This document shows positions 27,839-37,199 of a stretch of DNA of 64,000 bases, piece by piece. This DNA is from Bordetella parapertussis. Lineage in GTDB: Bacteria; Acidobacteriota; Terriglobia; Bryobacterales; Bryobacteraceae. The notes beneath the pieces were generated by a model. It had not been told where the DNA came from and searched no databases. It was given only the letters and a program-made list of their open reading frames with translations. Location of the stretch: the NCBI GenBank assembly GCA_943328975.2, contig CALQCC020000001.1, forward strand, positions 177,556-241,555, read 5' to 3'. A program made the translations under genes and the position numbers. How positions within the stretch are numbered: the stretch's first letter is position 1; every line of letters begins with the position of its first letter.

Positions 27839-28512
27839 AAACCTTCGCAATCATCTCTGTCTCTTTGGGTGTCGCTGTGCTCACCGGATGTTCCGGTGTG
27901 CAGCGGACCCCTCCCATCCAGCTGTGGCCGGATATGCGCATGCAGCCGAAGTTCGAGGCGCAGCAGACCAGCGGACTGTTCGTCGATGGTCGTGCCAGCC
28001 GCCGCCGTCCTGATGGTGTGGTCGCTCGCGGGCACATGCTGGAAGATACTGCTGTAAATACAGGTTTACAGGGCGACGGCATGTACGTCGGAAAGAGCCC
28101 CATCGCCGTAACGCCCGCTGTTCTGGCGGAAGGCGAGTGGCGTTTCAATACCTACTGCGCCCCTTGCCACGATAAAACTGGTTTAGGCAAAGGCATGGTC
28201 TCGCAACGCTGGACTGCTTGGCAGCCGGCCAACCTGACCGAGGACCGCTTGGTGGAAGCTGCCGACGGCGACCTGTTCAACGTCATCACCTACGGCCGTC
28301 GCACGATGCCTCCGTATGGTGCGCCGAACCGTCCCGAGGAACGCTGGGCCATCGTCGCTTACCTGCGAGTTTTGCAGCGTGCGCAACACGGATCCTTGAG
28401 CGACGTGCCTGAGGGCGCTCGTACGGGTCTGGAATACAAGCCGGGTCCGCCGCCTATCGAAATGCCTTCTTTAGACGAACCGACTCCTGCGAAAGGAGCC
28501 CCCAAACAATGA
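27835..28512 (+). CDS. actE: Alternative complex III subunit E, monohaem cytochrome c lipoprotein
   Basis: 225 residues. The signal ends in a lipobox LTGC with C19 as the lipidated residue. One haem site, CAPCH, begins at C108, and M158 in GRRTMPPYG is the likely sixth ligand. It is tethered to the outer face of the inner membrane and carries electrons out of the complex. It overlaps actD and actF by 4 nt each. Confidence 0.93.
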   Translation: MKTFAIISVSLGVAVLTGCSGVQRTPPIQLWPDMRMQPKFEAQQTSGLFVDGRASRRRPDGVVARGHMLEDTAVNTGLQGDGMYVGKSPIAVTPAVLAEGEWRFNTYCAPCHDKTGLGKGMVSQRWTAWQPANLTEDRLVEAADGDLFNVITYGRRTMPPYGAPNRPEERWAIVAYLRVLQRAQHGSLSDVPEGARTGLEYKPGPPPIEMPSLDEPTPAKGAPKQ

Positions 28513-29720
28513 GCCAACACGATCACTCTGGGGCGCACACCGCTGATAACTACCAACTAGAAACCGGACGTTGGACCGCAGGCCGTAACACGATGGCCTT
28601 CGCCGCTCTGGTTTCCGTACTTGCCTGTGTGGGCGGGTACATGTCCGACCCGAACCGTTTCTTCGAATCCTATCTGGTCGCCTTCACCTTTACGTCGGCC
28701 ATCGGATTGGGCGCGTTTTTCTTCGTCATGGTGCAGTATCTCACCGGCTCCGCTTGGAGCGTAGGTATGCGTCGCATCATGGAAAACCTAATGGTTACGC
28801 TGCCGGTCGGCTTTATCCTCTTCCTGCCGCTCATCGGTGGGCTGGATCACCTCTATCCCTGGACCAACGCCGCGTTCATGGCAGCGAGTAAACCTCTAGC
28901 GGCCAAGGCGGGCTATCTGGATAAGACGTTCTTCCTGCAACGCACCGCAATCTACTTCGCGCTGTGGAGCATCTGGACGATCAGCATTTATCGCAACTCC
29001 ATCAAGCAGGACTCCGAACGCAGCGCGCAACGCATGCATGCGATTACACGGTGGAGTGCTCCTGGGTTGTTCCTTGTGGTCGTCGTCGGGTCCATGGCGT
29101 CGTTCGATTGGCTGATGTCTCTGGAACCGGCTTGGTATTCGACCATCTTCGGGCTTTACTACCTAGCCGACGGAGCACTCGGCTTCATGGCCGTCATGAC
29201 CTTGATCTGCCTGGCGTTCCGCCGCAGCGGCATCCTGGCCAAGACGATTCAAGAAGAGCACTATCACGATCTCGGGAAATGGCTGTTCGCGCTGACCTGC
29301 TTCTATACGTACATCGCGTTCTCGCAGTACATACTGATCTGGTACGCCGATCTGCCGGAAGAAACCACGTTCTACCGCCATCGCTCCCACGGAGCTTGGC
29401 TGGCGATGAGCTTGACTCTGCCGTTCATCCGCTTCTTCATTCCGTTCTTCACCCTGCTGTGCCGACCTGTAAAGCGCAAGCTGAACGTCATCGGCATCAT
29501 GGCGGTATGGAGCTTGATTGTGATCTACATGGATCTGTACTGGATCGTCATGCCGAACTTCCACAAGGAAGGCCCGGCGTTCCACTGGATGGATCTGGCA
29601 ACTTTGGCTGCAACGGTCAGCGTTTGCGGGTTTGTCTTCTGGGGACGGTTCCAGAAGAACAAGATCGTGCCTGTCGGCGACCTCCGCTTGGAGCAGAGCC
29701 TGCATTTTGAGAACGTGTAA
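28509..29720 (+). CDS. actF: Alternative complex III subunit F, NrfD-like membrane protein
   Basis: 403 residues with about ten membrane helices. It is the second NrfD-like subunit, shorter and more divergent than ActC. It includes LPVGFILFLPLIGGLDHLYPW and GSMASFDWLMSLEPAWYSTIFGLYY in the core helices. ActF packs against ActC, and whether it binds quinol or only conducts protons is debated for the family. It overlaps actE by 4 nt and is followed 12 nt later by the small membrane protein gene. Confidence 0.92.
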   Translation: MSQHDHSGAHTADNYQLETGRWTAGRNTMAFAALVSVLACVGGYMSDPNRFFESYLVAFTFTSAIGLGAFFFVMVQYLTGSAWSVGMRRIMENLMVTLPVGFILFLPLIGGLDHLYPWTNAAFMAASKPLAAKAGYLDKTFFLQRTAIYFALWSIWTISIYRNSIKQDSERSAQRMHAITRWSAPGLFLVVVVGSMASFDWLMSLEPAWYSTIFGLYYLADGALGFMAVMTLICLAFRRSGILAKTIQEEHYHDLGKWLFALTCFYTYIAFSQYILIWYADLPEETTFYRHRSHGAWLAMSLTLPFIRFFIPFFTLLCRPVKRKLNVIGIMAVWSLIVIYMDLYWIVMPNFHKEGPAFHWMDLATLAATVSVCGFVFWGRFQKNKIVPVGDLRLEQSLHFENV

Positions 29721-29732
29721 AGGGGAAACAAC

Positions 29733-30146
29733 GTGAAACCAGATATCCATTACGATCACGAAGTGGCCAAACACGACCCCAAAGAAGGGTTCGATCCAAC
29801 CGAACCGGAAGCGTCACGGATTACGATGTTCGTGGTGGTCAGCGTCGTCACGCTGGTCATTGTGATTGTCGCGCTGCAGAACTATTTTGAGAGCGTGTGG
29901 ACCTCCGCTGTTACTGAGAAGGTCCTCACTGCGGCGCCGCCCGAACTGAAGGATCAACGTGCGCTGGAAGCTTGGCGCATGACGCACTACGAATACACGA
30001 CGCCAGCCAAAGCCCAAGTGCGGCTACCGCTGGCTCGGGCCCGCGAATTGGTGTTGGAGGAAGCGGCACAGGGCAAGACGTTCTACCCGGCCAAACCCAC
30101 TACGCCCAAGGTGGAAGAGCCCGCGAAGGAAGCACCGAAACAGTAA
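29733..30146 (+). CDS. Small single-helix membrane protein in the respiratory operon, function unknown
   Basis: 137 residues from a GTG at 29733 with a strong AGGGGA ribosome site at 29721-29726. A charged cytoplasmic N-terminus (about 1-28) precedes one membrane helix (about 31-49). A periplasmic tail rich in Lys, Ala and Pro follows, ending in PKVEEPAKEAPKQ. No cofactor motif is visible. It lies between actF and the SCO1 gene and its stop overlaps the SCO1 start by 1 nt, so it belongs to the same transcript. It may be an accessory subunit or an assembly factor linking complex III to the oxidase. Some alternative complex III operons encode an extra small subunit called ActG, but I cannot confirm homology by eye. 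Confidence 0.75.
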   Translation: MKPDIHYDHEVAKHDPKEGFDPTEPEASRITMFVVVSVVTLVIVIVALQNYFESVWTSAVTEKVLTAAPPELKDQRALEAWRMTHYEYTTPAKAQVRLPLARARELVLEEAAQGKTFYPAKPTTPKVEEPAKEAPKQ

Positions 30147-31003
30147 TGAACGCACTGCGCACAATCCGGAATCTGGTGGCTCTTGCAGCCCTTGGATCGG
30201 TGTGCGCCGTCGTTCCCGTGAAGGCCGAATCTCCCTATCGGAATCCGGGCTACACGCCGTCGGTGTTGCCGCCGGGCCAGACACCCACGCAACTCGAAGG
30301 TGTCGGGATCACCGAGAAGCTGGACCAACAGATCGACCTCGATTTGACGTTCATCGCGGAGGATGGTTATCCGCATAAGTTACGTGAGTATTTCTACAAG
30401 GATCGCCCGGTCCTGCTGAACTTGGTTTATTACGATTGCCCGCAGCTCTGCACGTTGATCCTCAACGCGCAGGTGCAAGTTATGCGGGACATCGATTGGA
30501 CCCCGGGCAATCAATACGAAATCGTCACGATTAGTATCGACCCGCGCGAGTCCTTCGATAAGGCGCGCAAGAAGAAGGCGATGTATTTATCGACCTACGA
30601 ACGGCCCGCACCGGGCTGGCATTTCTTAAGCGATACGCAGGGAAACGTTGCTCGATTGGCCAAACAGGTGGGGTTCAATTACCGCTATGATGGCCGCCTG
30701 GAGCAATATGCCCATCCGGCCGCGATCATGGTTTTGACGCCGCAGGGGAAGATGGCCCGGTACCTGTACGGAATCCTCTATAAGGCGAAGGATCTGCGCT
30801 TCGCTCTGGCGGAAGCCTCAGAAAACCGTAGCTCCATGACGGTCGAAAAAGTTCTTTTACTCTGCTACATGTACGACCCCAAAGCTGGCCGTTACGTCTT
30901 GTTCGCGTCAAATTTCATGATGGCGGGCGGAGTGGCAACGATGTTGGCGATGGTTTGGTTTTGGTGGCGACTGGTTCGTCCCACACGCGAAAGGATGGCT
31001 TAA
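30146..31003 (+). CDS. SCO1/SenC-type copper chaperone for cytochrome oxidase
   Basis: 285 residues from the ATG at 30146. It has an N-terminal signal (about 1-27), then a thioredoxin-fold SCO domain with copper ligands C98 and C102 (DCPQLC) and H190 (QYAHPA). A C-terminal membrane helix (about 253-275) anchors it, unlike classic SCO1 with an N-terminal anchor. SCO proteins insert copper into the CuA centre of subunit II, and coxB is the next gene, 9 nt downstream. It is placed to serve that oxidase. Confidence 0.9.
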   Translation: MNALRTIRNLVALAALGSVCAVVPVKAESPYRNPGYTPSVLPPGQTPTQLEGVGITEKLDQQIDLDLTFIAEDGYPHKLREYFYKDRPVLLNLVYYDCPQLCTLILNAQVQVMRDIDWTPGNQYEIVTISIDPRESFDKARKKKAMYLSTYERPAPGWHFLSDTQGNVARLAKQVGFNYRYDGRLEQYAHPAAIMVLTPQGKMARYLYGILYKAKDLRFALAEASENRSSMTVEKVLLLCYMYDPKAGRYVLFASNFMMAGGVATMLAMVWFWWRLVRPTRERMA

Positions 31004-31012
31004 GTCCTCAGG

Positions 31013-31981
31013 ATGGAACACAAGTTTATCGACTACATAACAGGGCAGGCGATGTTGCCGCCACGGGGTTCCGCCTACGCAGCGGAAGTGGACGCCGTAT
31101 TCTTGGGTATCTACTGGCTGTGCGTGATCATGTTCGTCGGGATCACGTTCGCGACGCTCTATTTCGCCTGGCGGTACCGCTTCAAGGCGGGCCGTGTCAC
31201 CCCCCACCAAACTCACAACACGACGCTCGAAATCGTATGGAGCGTTGGCCCGCTGATTATCTGCGCTGGTCTCTTCTTTTGGGGTCTGAACGGCTGGATG
31301 AAGTACGCCGTGGCTCCGGGCGACTCGATGGAAATCGTCGTCACGGGCAAGCAGTGGCTGTGGCAGTTCGAGTATCCGGACGGTTCCCGGACCATCAACG
31401 ACATGCACGTGCCGATCAACAAGCCGGTCAAGTTGACCATGACCAGCGAAGACGTGCTGCACGATTTCTTTATCCCGGACATGCGCGTGAAGCATGACGT
31501 GATCCCGGGACGTTACACCCAGATCTGGTTTACGCCGACCGTGTTGGGTCCCCATACCTTCACGTGTGCGGAATACTGCGGCAAAGATCACTCTGGCATG
31601 AAGGGCATCCTCACTGTGGAAACGCAGGAGCAGTTTGATAAGTTTGTCCTCACTGGCGGTACCGAGTGGGAAGAATACCGCAATAGCGGAAATTGGGCTG
31701 GGTGGGGCAAGTTGCAATACGAACGCAAGGGGTGCAACTCCTGCCACTCGGTCGACGGCACGAGCAGTAAGGGGCCGACCTGGAAGGGTCTCTTTGGCAA
31801 GACCGAAACGTTGAAGGACGGTAGCACCGTAGTGGTCGATGCGAACTACTTGCAGGAATCCATGATGCAGCCGAATGCCAAAGTTGTGAAGGGCTATGAA
31901 CCGATCATGCCCACCTTCCAAGGCCTGTTGCGTAATCATGAAATCCGCGGCCTCCAGGCCTACATTGAGTCGTTAAAGTAG
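31013..31981 (+). CDS. coxB: Cytochrome c oxidase subunit II with fused cytochrome c domain (caa3 type)
   Basis: 322 residues. Two membrane helices (about 28-54 and 72-93), then a cupredoxin with the full CuA set H150, C185, E187, C189, H193 and M196. A C-terminal cytochrome c domain follows, with a haem site at C241-C244-H245 (CNSCH) and probable ligand M299. The fused cytochrome makes this a caa3 oxidase that can accept electrons directly from alternative complex III. It is followed 19 nt later by coxA. Confidence 0.94.
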   Translation: MEHKFIDYITGQAMLPPRGSAYAAEVDAVFLGIYWLCVIMFVGITFATLYFAWRYRFKAGRVTPHQTHNTTLEIVWSVGPLIICAGLFFWGLNGWMKYAVAPGDSMEIVVTGKQWLWQFEYPDGSRTINDMHVPINKPVKLTMTSEDVLHDFFIPDMRVKHDVIPGRYTQIWFTPTVLGPHTFTCAEYCGKDHSGMKGILTVETQEQFDKFVLTGGTEWEEYRNSGNWAGWGKLQYERKGCNSCHSVDGTSSKGPTWKGLFGKTETLKDGSTVVVDANYLQESMMQPNAKVVKGYEPIMPTFQGLLRNHEIRGLQAYIESLK

Positions 31982-32000
31982 GGGAGAAAGAAGCAATCAT

Positions 32001-33659
<1,659 letters not shown>

Positions 33660-33668
33660 GGTGAATGA

Positions 33669-34385
33669 ATGAGCACCACGACACCAGATCTACACACGCA
33701 CGAGGAACATAACCCGTTCCATCAGCATCACTTCACCACGATGGAGCAGCAGTTCGATACCGCTAAAATCGGTATTTGGACGTTCCTCGCCACCGAAGTC
33801 CTGATGTTCGGCGGGCTCTTCGTCGGCTTCGGTATTTCGCAAGGCAAATTCCCGCAGGAATTCGTCGACGCGCACCACCACCTGCAACGCTGGGCCGGAG
33901 CGCTGAACACGGTCGTTCTGCTGTTTTCCAGTTGGACCATGGTGATGGCGGTCAACGCAGCTCAGACCAGCCAACGGGCCAAGATGAAGACCTATCTGTT
34001 GCTCACGATTCTGTGCGCATGCGTCTTCATGGGCGTGAAGTATTATGAGTATTCCCACAAGTTCGAAGAAGGTCTGTTGCCGGGCATGTTCTATCAGCCG
34101 CAGGTTACTGACACGCTGAAGGCATGCGTGGAAGGTGCTGGCGCAGTACTCACTCCGGCGGGTTGTACCCACGGTTACGCGACCTTCTTCTCGTTCTACT
34201 TCATGATGACGGGCCTGCATGGCATCCACATCTTGATCGGCATCGGGCTGCTCCTGTGGCTGTATTTCAAGGCTGACAATTTCTCCAGCTCCTATTACAC
34301 CCCGGTCGATCTGGTGGGCCTCTACTGGCACATCGTCGATATGATCTGGATCTATCTGTTCCCGTTGTACTACTTGATTTCGTAA
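33669..34385 (+). CDS. coxC: Cytochrome c oxidase subunit III
   Basis: 238 residues with five or more membrane helices. TEVLMFGGLFVGFG (about 39-52), FMMTGLHGIHILIGIGLLLW (about 178-197) and LYWHIVDMIWIYLFPLYYL at the C-terminus are typical of subunit III. A longer loop between helices (GMFYQPQVTDTLKACVEGAG) holds two cysteines. The subunit stabilises subunit I and proton uptake. It lies between coxA (9 nt) and the subunit IV gene (11 nt). Confidence 0.92.
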   Translation: MSTTTPDLHTHEEHNPFHQHHFTTMEQQFDTAKIGIWTFLATEVLMFGGLFVGFGISQGKFPQEFVDAHHHLQRWAGALNTVVLLFSSWTMVMAVNAAQTSQRAKMKTYLLLTILCACVFMGVKYYEYSHKFEEGLLPGMFYQPQVTDTLKACVEGAGAVLTPAGCTHGYATFFSFYFMMTGLHGIHILIGIGLLLWLYFKADNFSSSYYTPVDLVGLYWHIVDMIWIYLFPLYYLIS

Positions 34386-34396
34386 AGGGGCCATTC

Positions 34397-34846
34397 ATGA
34401 GCGCACACGAACAAAGCCAACATTCACATGGGCACGGCGGCCCCGCGGTCTACACGGCGAACCTGGTGGGTCTGTTGATCCTGACCAGCATCACAGTGGG
34501 TGCATCCTACATCAACTTCGGGTCCTCGGCTGCCAATATCACCATCGCGCTGGCCATCGCCACCATGAAAGCCCTGTTGGTTGGAATGTTCTTCATGCAT
34601 CTTCGATGGGACAAGCCCGTGAACGCGATCATCGCCGTAGCAGGATTCCTGTTCCTCGGTATCTTCCTGATGTTCGATTTGATCGATATCTCCAACCGCC
34701 GCGATCCGACTCCGCGCAATCTTCCCGTCATGGTCACACCGACCGCGGTACCGGAGAGCATGAACCCGCTCACCACGCCCGCTCCGAAGCCCTACGTCGC
34801 TCCCGCGAAGCCCGCGGAAGGCGAAGCTGAACACGAAGGCCACTAG
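34397..34846 (+). CDS. coxD: Cytochrome c oxidase subunit IV, prokaryotic type
   Basis: 149 residues. A His-rich N-terminus (SAHEQSQHSHGHGG) leads to three membrane helices (about 17-35, 40-60 and 68-92). MKALLVGMFFMHLRWD is the hallmark of this small subunit. The tail is Pro/Ala/Lys-rich and ends EAEHEGH. It ends the respiratory cluster; the next gene starts after 6 nt but is unrelated in function. Confidence 0.88.
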   Translation: MSAHEQSQHSHGHGGPAVYTANLVGLLILTSITVGASYINFGSSAANITIALAIATMKALLVGMFFMHLRWDKPVNAIIAVAGFLFLGIFLMFDLIDISNRRDPTPRNLPVMVTPTAVPESMNPLTTPAPKPYVAPAKPAEGEAEHEGH

Positions 34847-34852
34847 TAGCCA

Positions 34853-35452
34853 GTGGAAGCACTCCACCCGGTTGAGGTCCGCGTCCTGGGAGCCCTGCTC
34901 GAAAAGGACCTCACTACGCCCGAATACTACCCGCTGACGGTGAACGCGTTGCAGAATGCGTGTAACCAGAAATCGAGCCGGGAGCCCGTCACCGCTTTCG
35001 ACGAAGCCACCGTTTCACAAGCCCTTGATACGCTGCGCCACCGTGGTCTCGCGACGAAGGTCAGCGGAGCCGGGCATCGAGTCGAAAAGTACGGACATCG
35101 TCTGGGCGAGTCCATGAATCTCGGTCGTCGGGAGCTTGCTTTGCTCTGCGTCCTGATGCTACGCGGCCCGCAAACCGTAGGCGAACTCCGCGGGCGTACC
35201 GAGCGCATGCACGAATTCTCCGACATGGACGAAGTCGAGCGCGTGCTGGAAACATTGTCTTCCCGCGAGCCTGCGCTTGTAGCGCCCGCAGCTCGCGGCC
35301 GCTGGGTGCACCTGTGGCATGAGCCCACCGAAGTTCCCGAACCAGCCGCGTCCGCGCCATCACCCGGTCTGACGCAACGCGTCGAAGCGCTGGAACGAGA
35401 AGTAGCTGAACTCCGGCAGCAACTCAGCGACTTACGCCGACAATTCGAGTAA
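34853..35452 (+). CDS. YceH/DUF480 (UPF0502) family protein
   Basis: 199 residues from a GTG start at 34853. The signature LHPVEVRVLGALLEKDLTTPEYYPLTVNAL at the N-terminus and LRHRGLATKVSGAGHRVEKYGH further on match the UPF0502 family, which has two winged-helix domains. A C-terminal coiled coil (EALEREVAELRQQLSDLRRQ) follows. The molecular function is unsettled; DNA binding is suggested by the fold. It begins 6 nt after coxD, probably by read-through of the respiratory transcript. Confidence 0.85.
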   Translation: MEALHPVEVRVLGALLEKDLTTPEYYPLTVNALQNACNQKSSREPVTAFDEATVSQALDTLRHRGLATKVSGAGHRVEKYGHRLGESMNLGRRELALLCVLMLRGPQTVGELRGRTERMHEFSDMDEVERVLETLSSREPALVAPAARGRWVHLWHEPTEVPEPAASAPSPGLTQRVEALEREVAELRQQLSDLRRQFE

Positions 35453-35466
35453 CATCAGAGGATCTT

Positions 35467-36693
35467 ATGCACGATCGTCCCCAAGTGAACGTTCGCCGTG
35501 TCGATGAATGCGACACCATGGGCGAGTTGCTGACCCACTGCTTCCCGGCATTCGGCGGAGCCTTTCTGCGCCGCATTTACACCATTCTCGATCGCGCGAT
35601 CGGCATGGGATGTCCGCTCACGCTCTCCGTGGCTGGACCGGTAACCGTCAGCGGCCAGCATCAAGCCTGGCTGATCCCTCTGCTTGAAACCGGCTGGGTG
35701 GCGTACCTTTCCACCACCGACGCCGTCTGTTACCACGACGGCCACCGCAGCCTCACCGAACATCGCGACGGACCCATCTTTGAAGTCCCCATCTGGGGTG
35801 ATGACGGAGCCTTGCGTGACGAACGCACCATCCGCGTCACCGACATGGCGTTCGACGAGGATGTCCTGCTGGATCAGGACAAATTCCTCTCCGCCGTGCT
35901 GCAGCGACCGGAATTCCAGCACGCCATGACTGGCACCGAGCTGCGCTACCGCCTGGGAGCCTTTTACGCCGCGCAAGAAAAGGCGGTCCAAGTAAAGAAG
36001 GGCCTGCTCGCCACCTGTCATGGCATGGCGATCCCGATCTTCGTCGGAGCTCCGGCCGATGGCAGCGTGTTCCTGAACTCGATGAAGCTGTGGGCCATGA
36101 GCCGCGCGGGCATGATTGGCGAGTACAAGTTCGACATCGACCTGCACGCTGAAGTCTACGAAGCGTGTGCCTATCACCGCTGGGGGCTGTTCGATAACGC
36201 GGTCCAGGCGTTGGGAACCTTGATCTTGGGCGGCGGCGTCCCCAAGAATTACAACCTGCAACCCGAGCCGGCCCTTGGTCAGGTGCTAGGAATTCCGAAC
36301 GTACGCGGCTACAACTTCGATGTTCAGATCGTGACCGCGCCCGTGACTGACGGCTCGTTATCCTCCTGTCCGCCGGCGGAAGCCGTCACTTGGGGCAAGG
36401 TTGACAAGGACACCTACCAGCAGGCCACAGAGAGCATGCAGGCGGACTACTCGACGCTAATGCCGTTCCTGGTGAAAGCGCTGCTTGAGAATCGCGCGCG
36501 TTACGCGAAGATGGCGAACGAGATCGGCGAAGAGGCAACGTTTGCTCAGGAGCCCCACGCCCGAGGGTATCTGCGCCCGCGCGAAGGCTATCGCTTGTTC
36601 ACGCAGCGGGACGAACTTGTGGGACGCCTCAACAAAGATGTCGCAGCCAATCGCGAATGGCTACTGGATTCGATTCGCTACCTGGTAGCCTGA
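35467..36693 (+). CDS. Deoxyhypusine synthase-like protein
   Basis: 408 residues. NAD-binding segments such as LSVAGPVTVSG, FVGAPADGSVFLN and GGGVPKNYNLQ and the catalytic lysine region EAVTWGK (K311) match deoxyhypusine synthase. That enzyme moves an aminobutyl group from spermidine to a lysine of eIF5A, a protein bacteria do not have. Bacterial homologues are thought to be homospermidine synthase-like, or to modify another target. The active-site lysine is conserved, so an aminobutyl transfer is likely; the acceptor is unknown. A ribosome site (GAGGAT) lies at about 35457. Confidence 0.83.
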   Translation: MHDRPQVNVRRVDECDTMGELLTHCFPAFGGAFLRRIYTILDRAIGMGCPLTLSVAGPVTVSGQHQAWLIPLLETGWVAYLSTTDAVCYHDGHRSLTEHRDGPIFEVPIWGDDGALRDERTIRVTDMAFDEDVLLDQDKFLSAVLQRPEFQHAMTGTELRYRLGAFYAAQEKAVQVKKGLLATCHGMAIPIFVGAPADGSVFLNSMKLWAMSRAGMIGEYKFDIDLHAEVYEACAYHRWGLFDNAVQALGTLILGGGVPKNYNLQPEPALGQVLGIPNVRGYNFDVQIVTAPVTDGSLSSCPPAEAVTWGKVDKDTYQQATESMQADYSTLMPFLVKALLENRARYAKMANEIGEEATFAQEPHARGYLRPREGYRLFTQRDELVGRLNKDVAANREWLLDSIRYLVA

Positions 36694-36965
36694 TCGGTTT
36701 CGGTCCCCAGTTTGCGGGACAGACTGCGGGCGGTCAGTTGTAGCCCCACCGCCAGCGCAATCCACAACTGCCAGTGCCCGAAGAAGCCCTGCGGTCCGGA
36801 TTCGCGCGCCACACCTACATCCGTAGCCAACCTCCAGAACGCCAGCACGTAGGCCATGACGCACACGGGCGTGATGAGCGAGGTGGTGGCAATCGCCAAC
36901 TCCCGGCCTTTTGCCCGGTGGCGTTTCACCAAACGGCCCTGCGGAAATCGTATGTGGAGCGTCAT
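36678..36965 (-). CDS. Small membrane protein of unknown function
   Basis: 95 residues with two predicted membrane helices (about 25-47 and 62-80) and basic, arginine-rich ends. No family recognised. Its stop lies inside the end of the deoxyhypusine synthase-like gene (16 nt overlap, convergent). The composition is protein-like, but no second line of evidence supports it. Confidence 0.5.
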   Translation of the reverse strand: MTLHIRFPQGRLVKRHRAKGRELAIATTSLITPVCVMAYVLAFWRLATDVGVARESGPQGFFGHWQLWIALAVGLQLTARSLSRKLGTETDQATR

Positions 36966-37120
36966 GTAGCTGCTGTATCGAAGTACACCTCTAGGCTAAC
37001 AAAGAACTCGGCTTTGCCCAGAGACTACTTTAGTCCTCAGGTTACTAGTTCTCTTGGGTGGTCCGCTGGAGTCCAATAAGGGAATGTCTAGGCCTCGACG
37101 CTCCAATTTCCCGCTTGGTA

Positions 37121-37136
37121 GGATGTATACACATCC
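37121..37136. repeat. 16-bp inverted repeat upstream of the large exported protein gene
   Basis: GGATGT-ATAC-ACATCC, two perfect 6-bp arms around ATAC, about 64 bp before the ATG at 37200. A second, looser pair (CGACCG at 37138, CGGTCG ending 37165) follows. Either could be an operator or an RNA hairpin in the leader; no regulator is identified. Confidence 0.4.
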
Positions 37137-37199
37137 TCGACCGGTGCGGGAAGCTGAAACGGTCGGGGGCGGCGGTTCATCCTTGAGGAGGGTCGAGTG

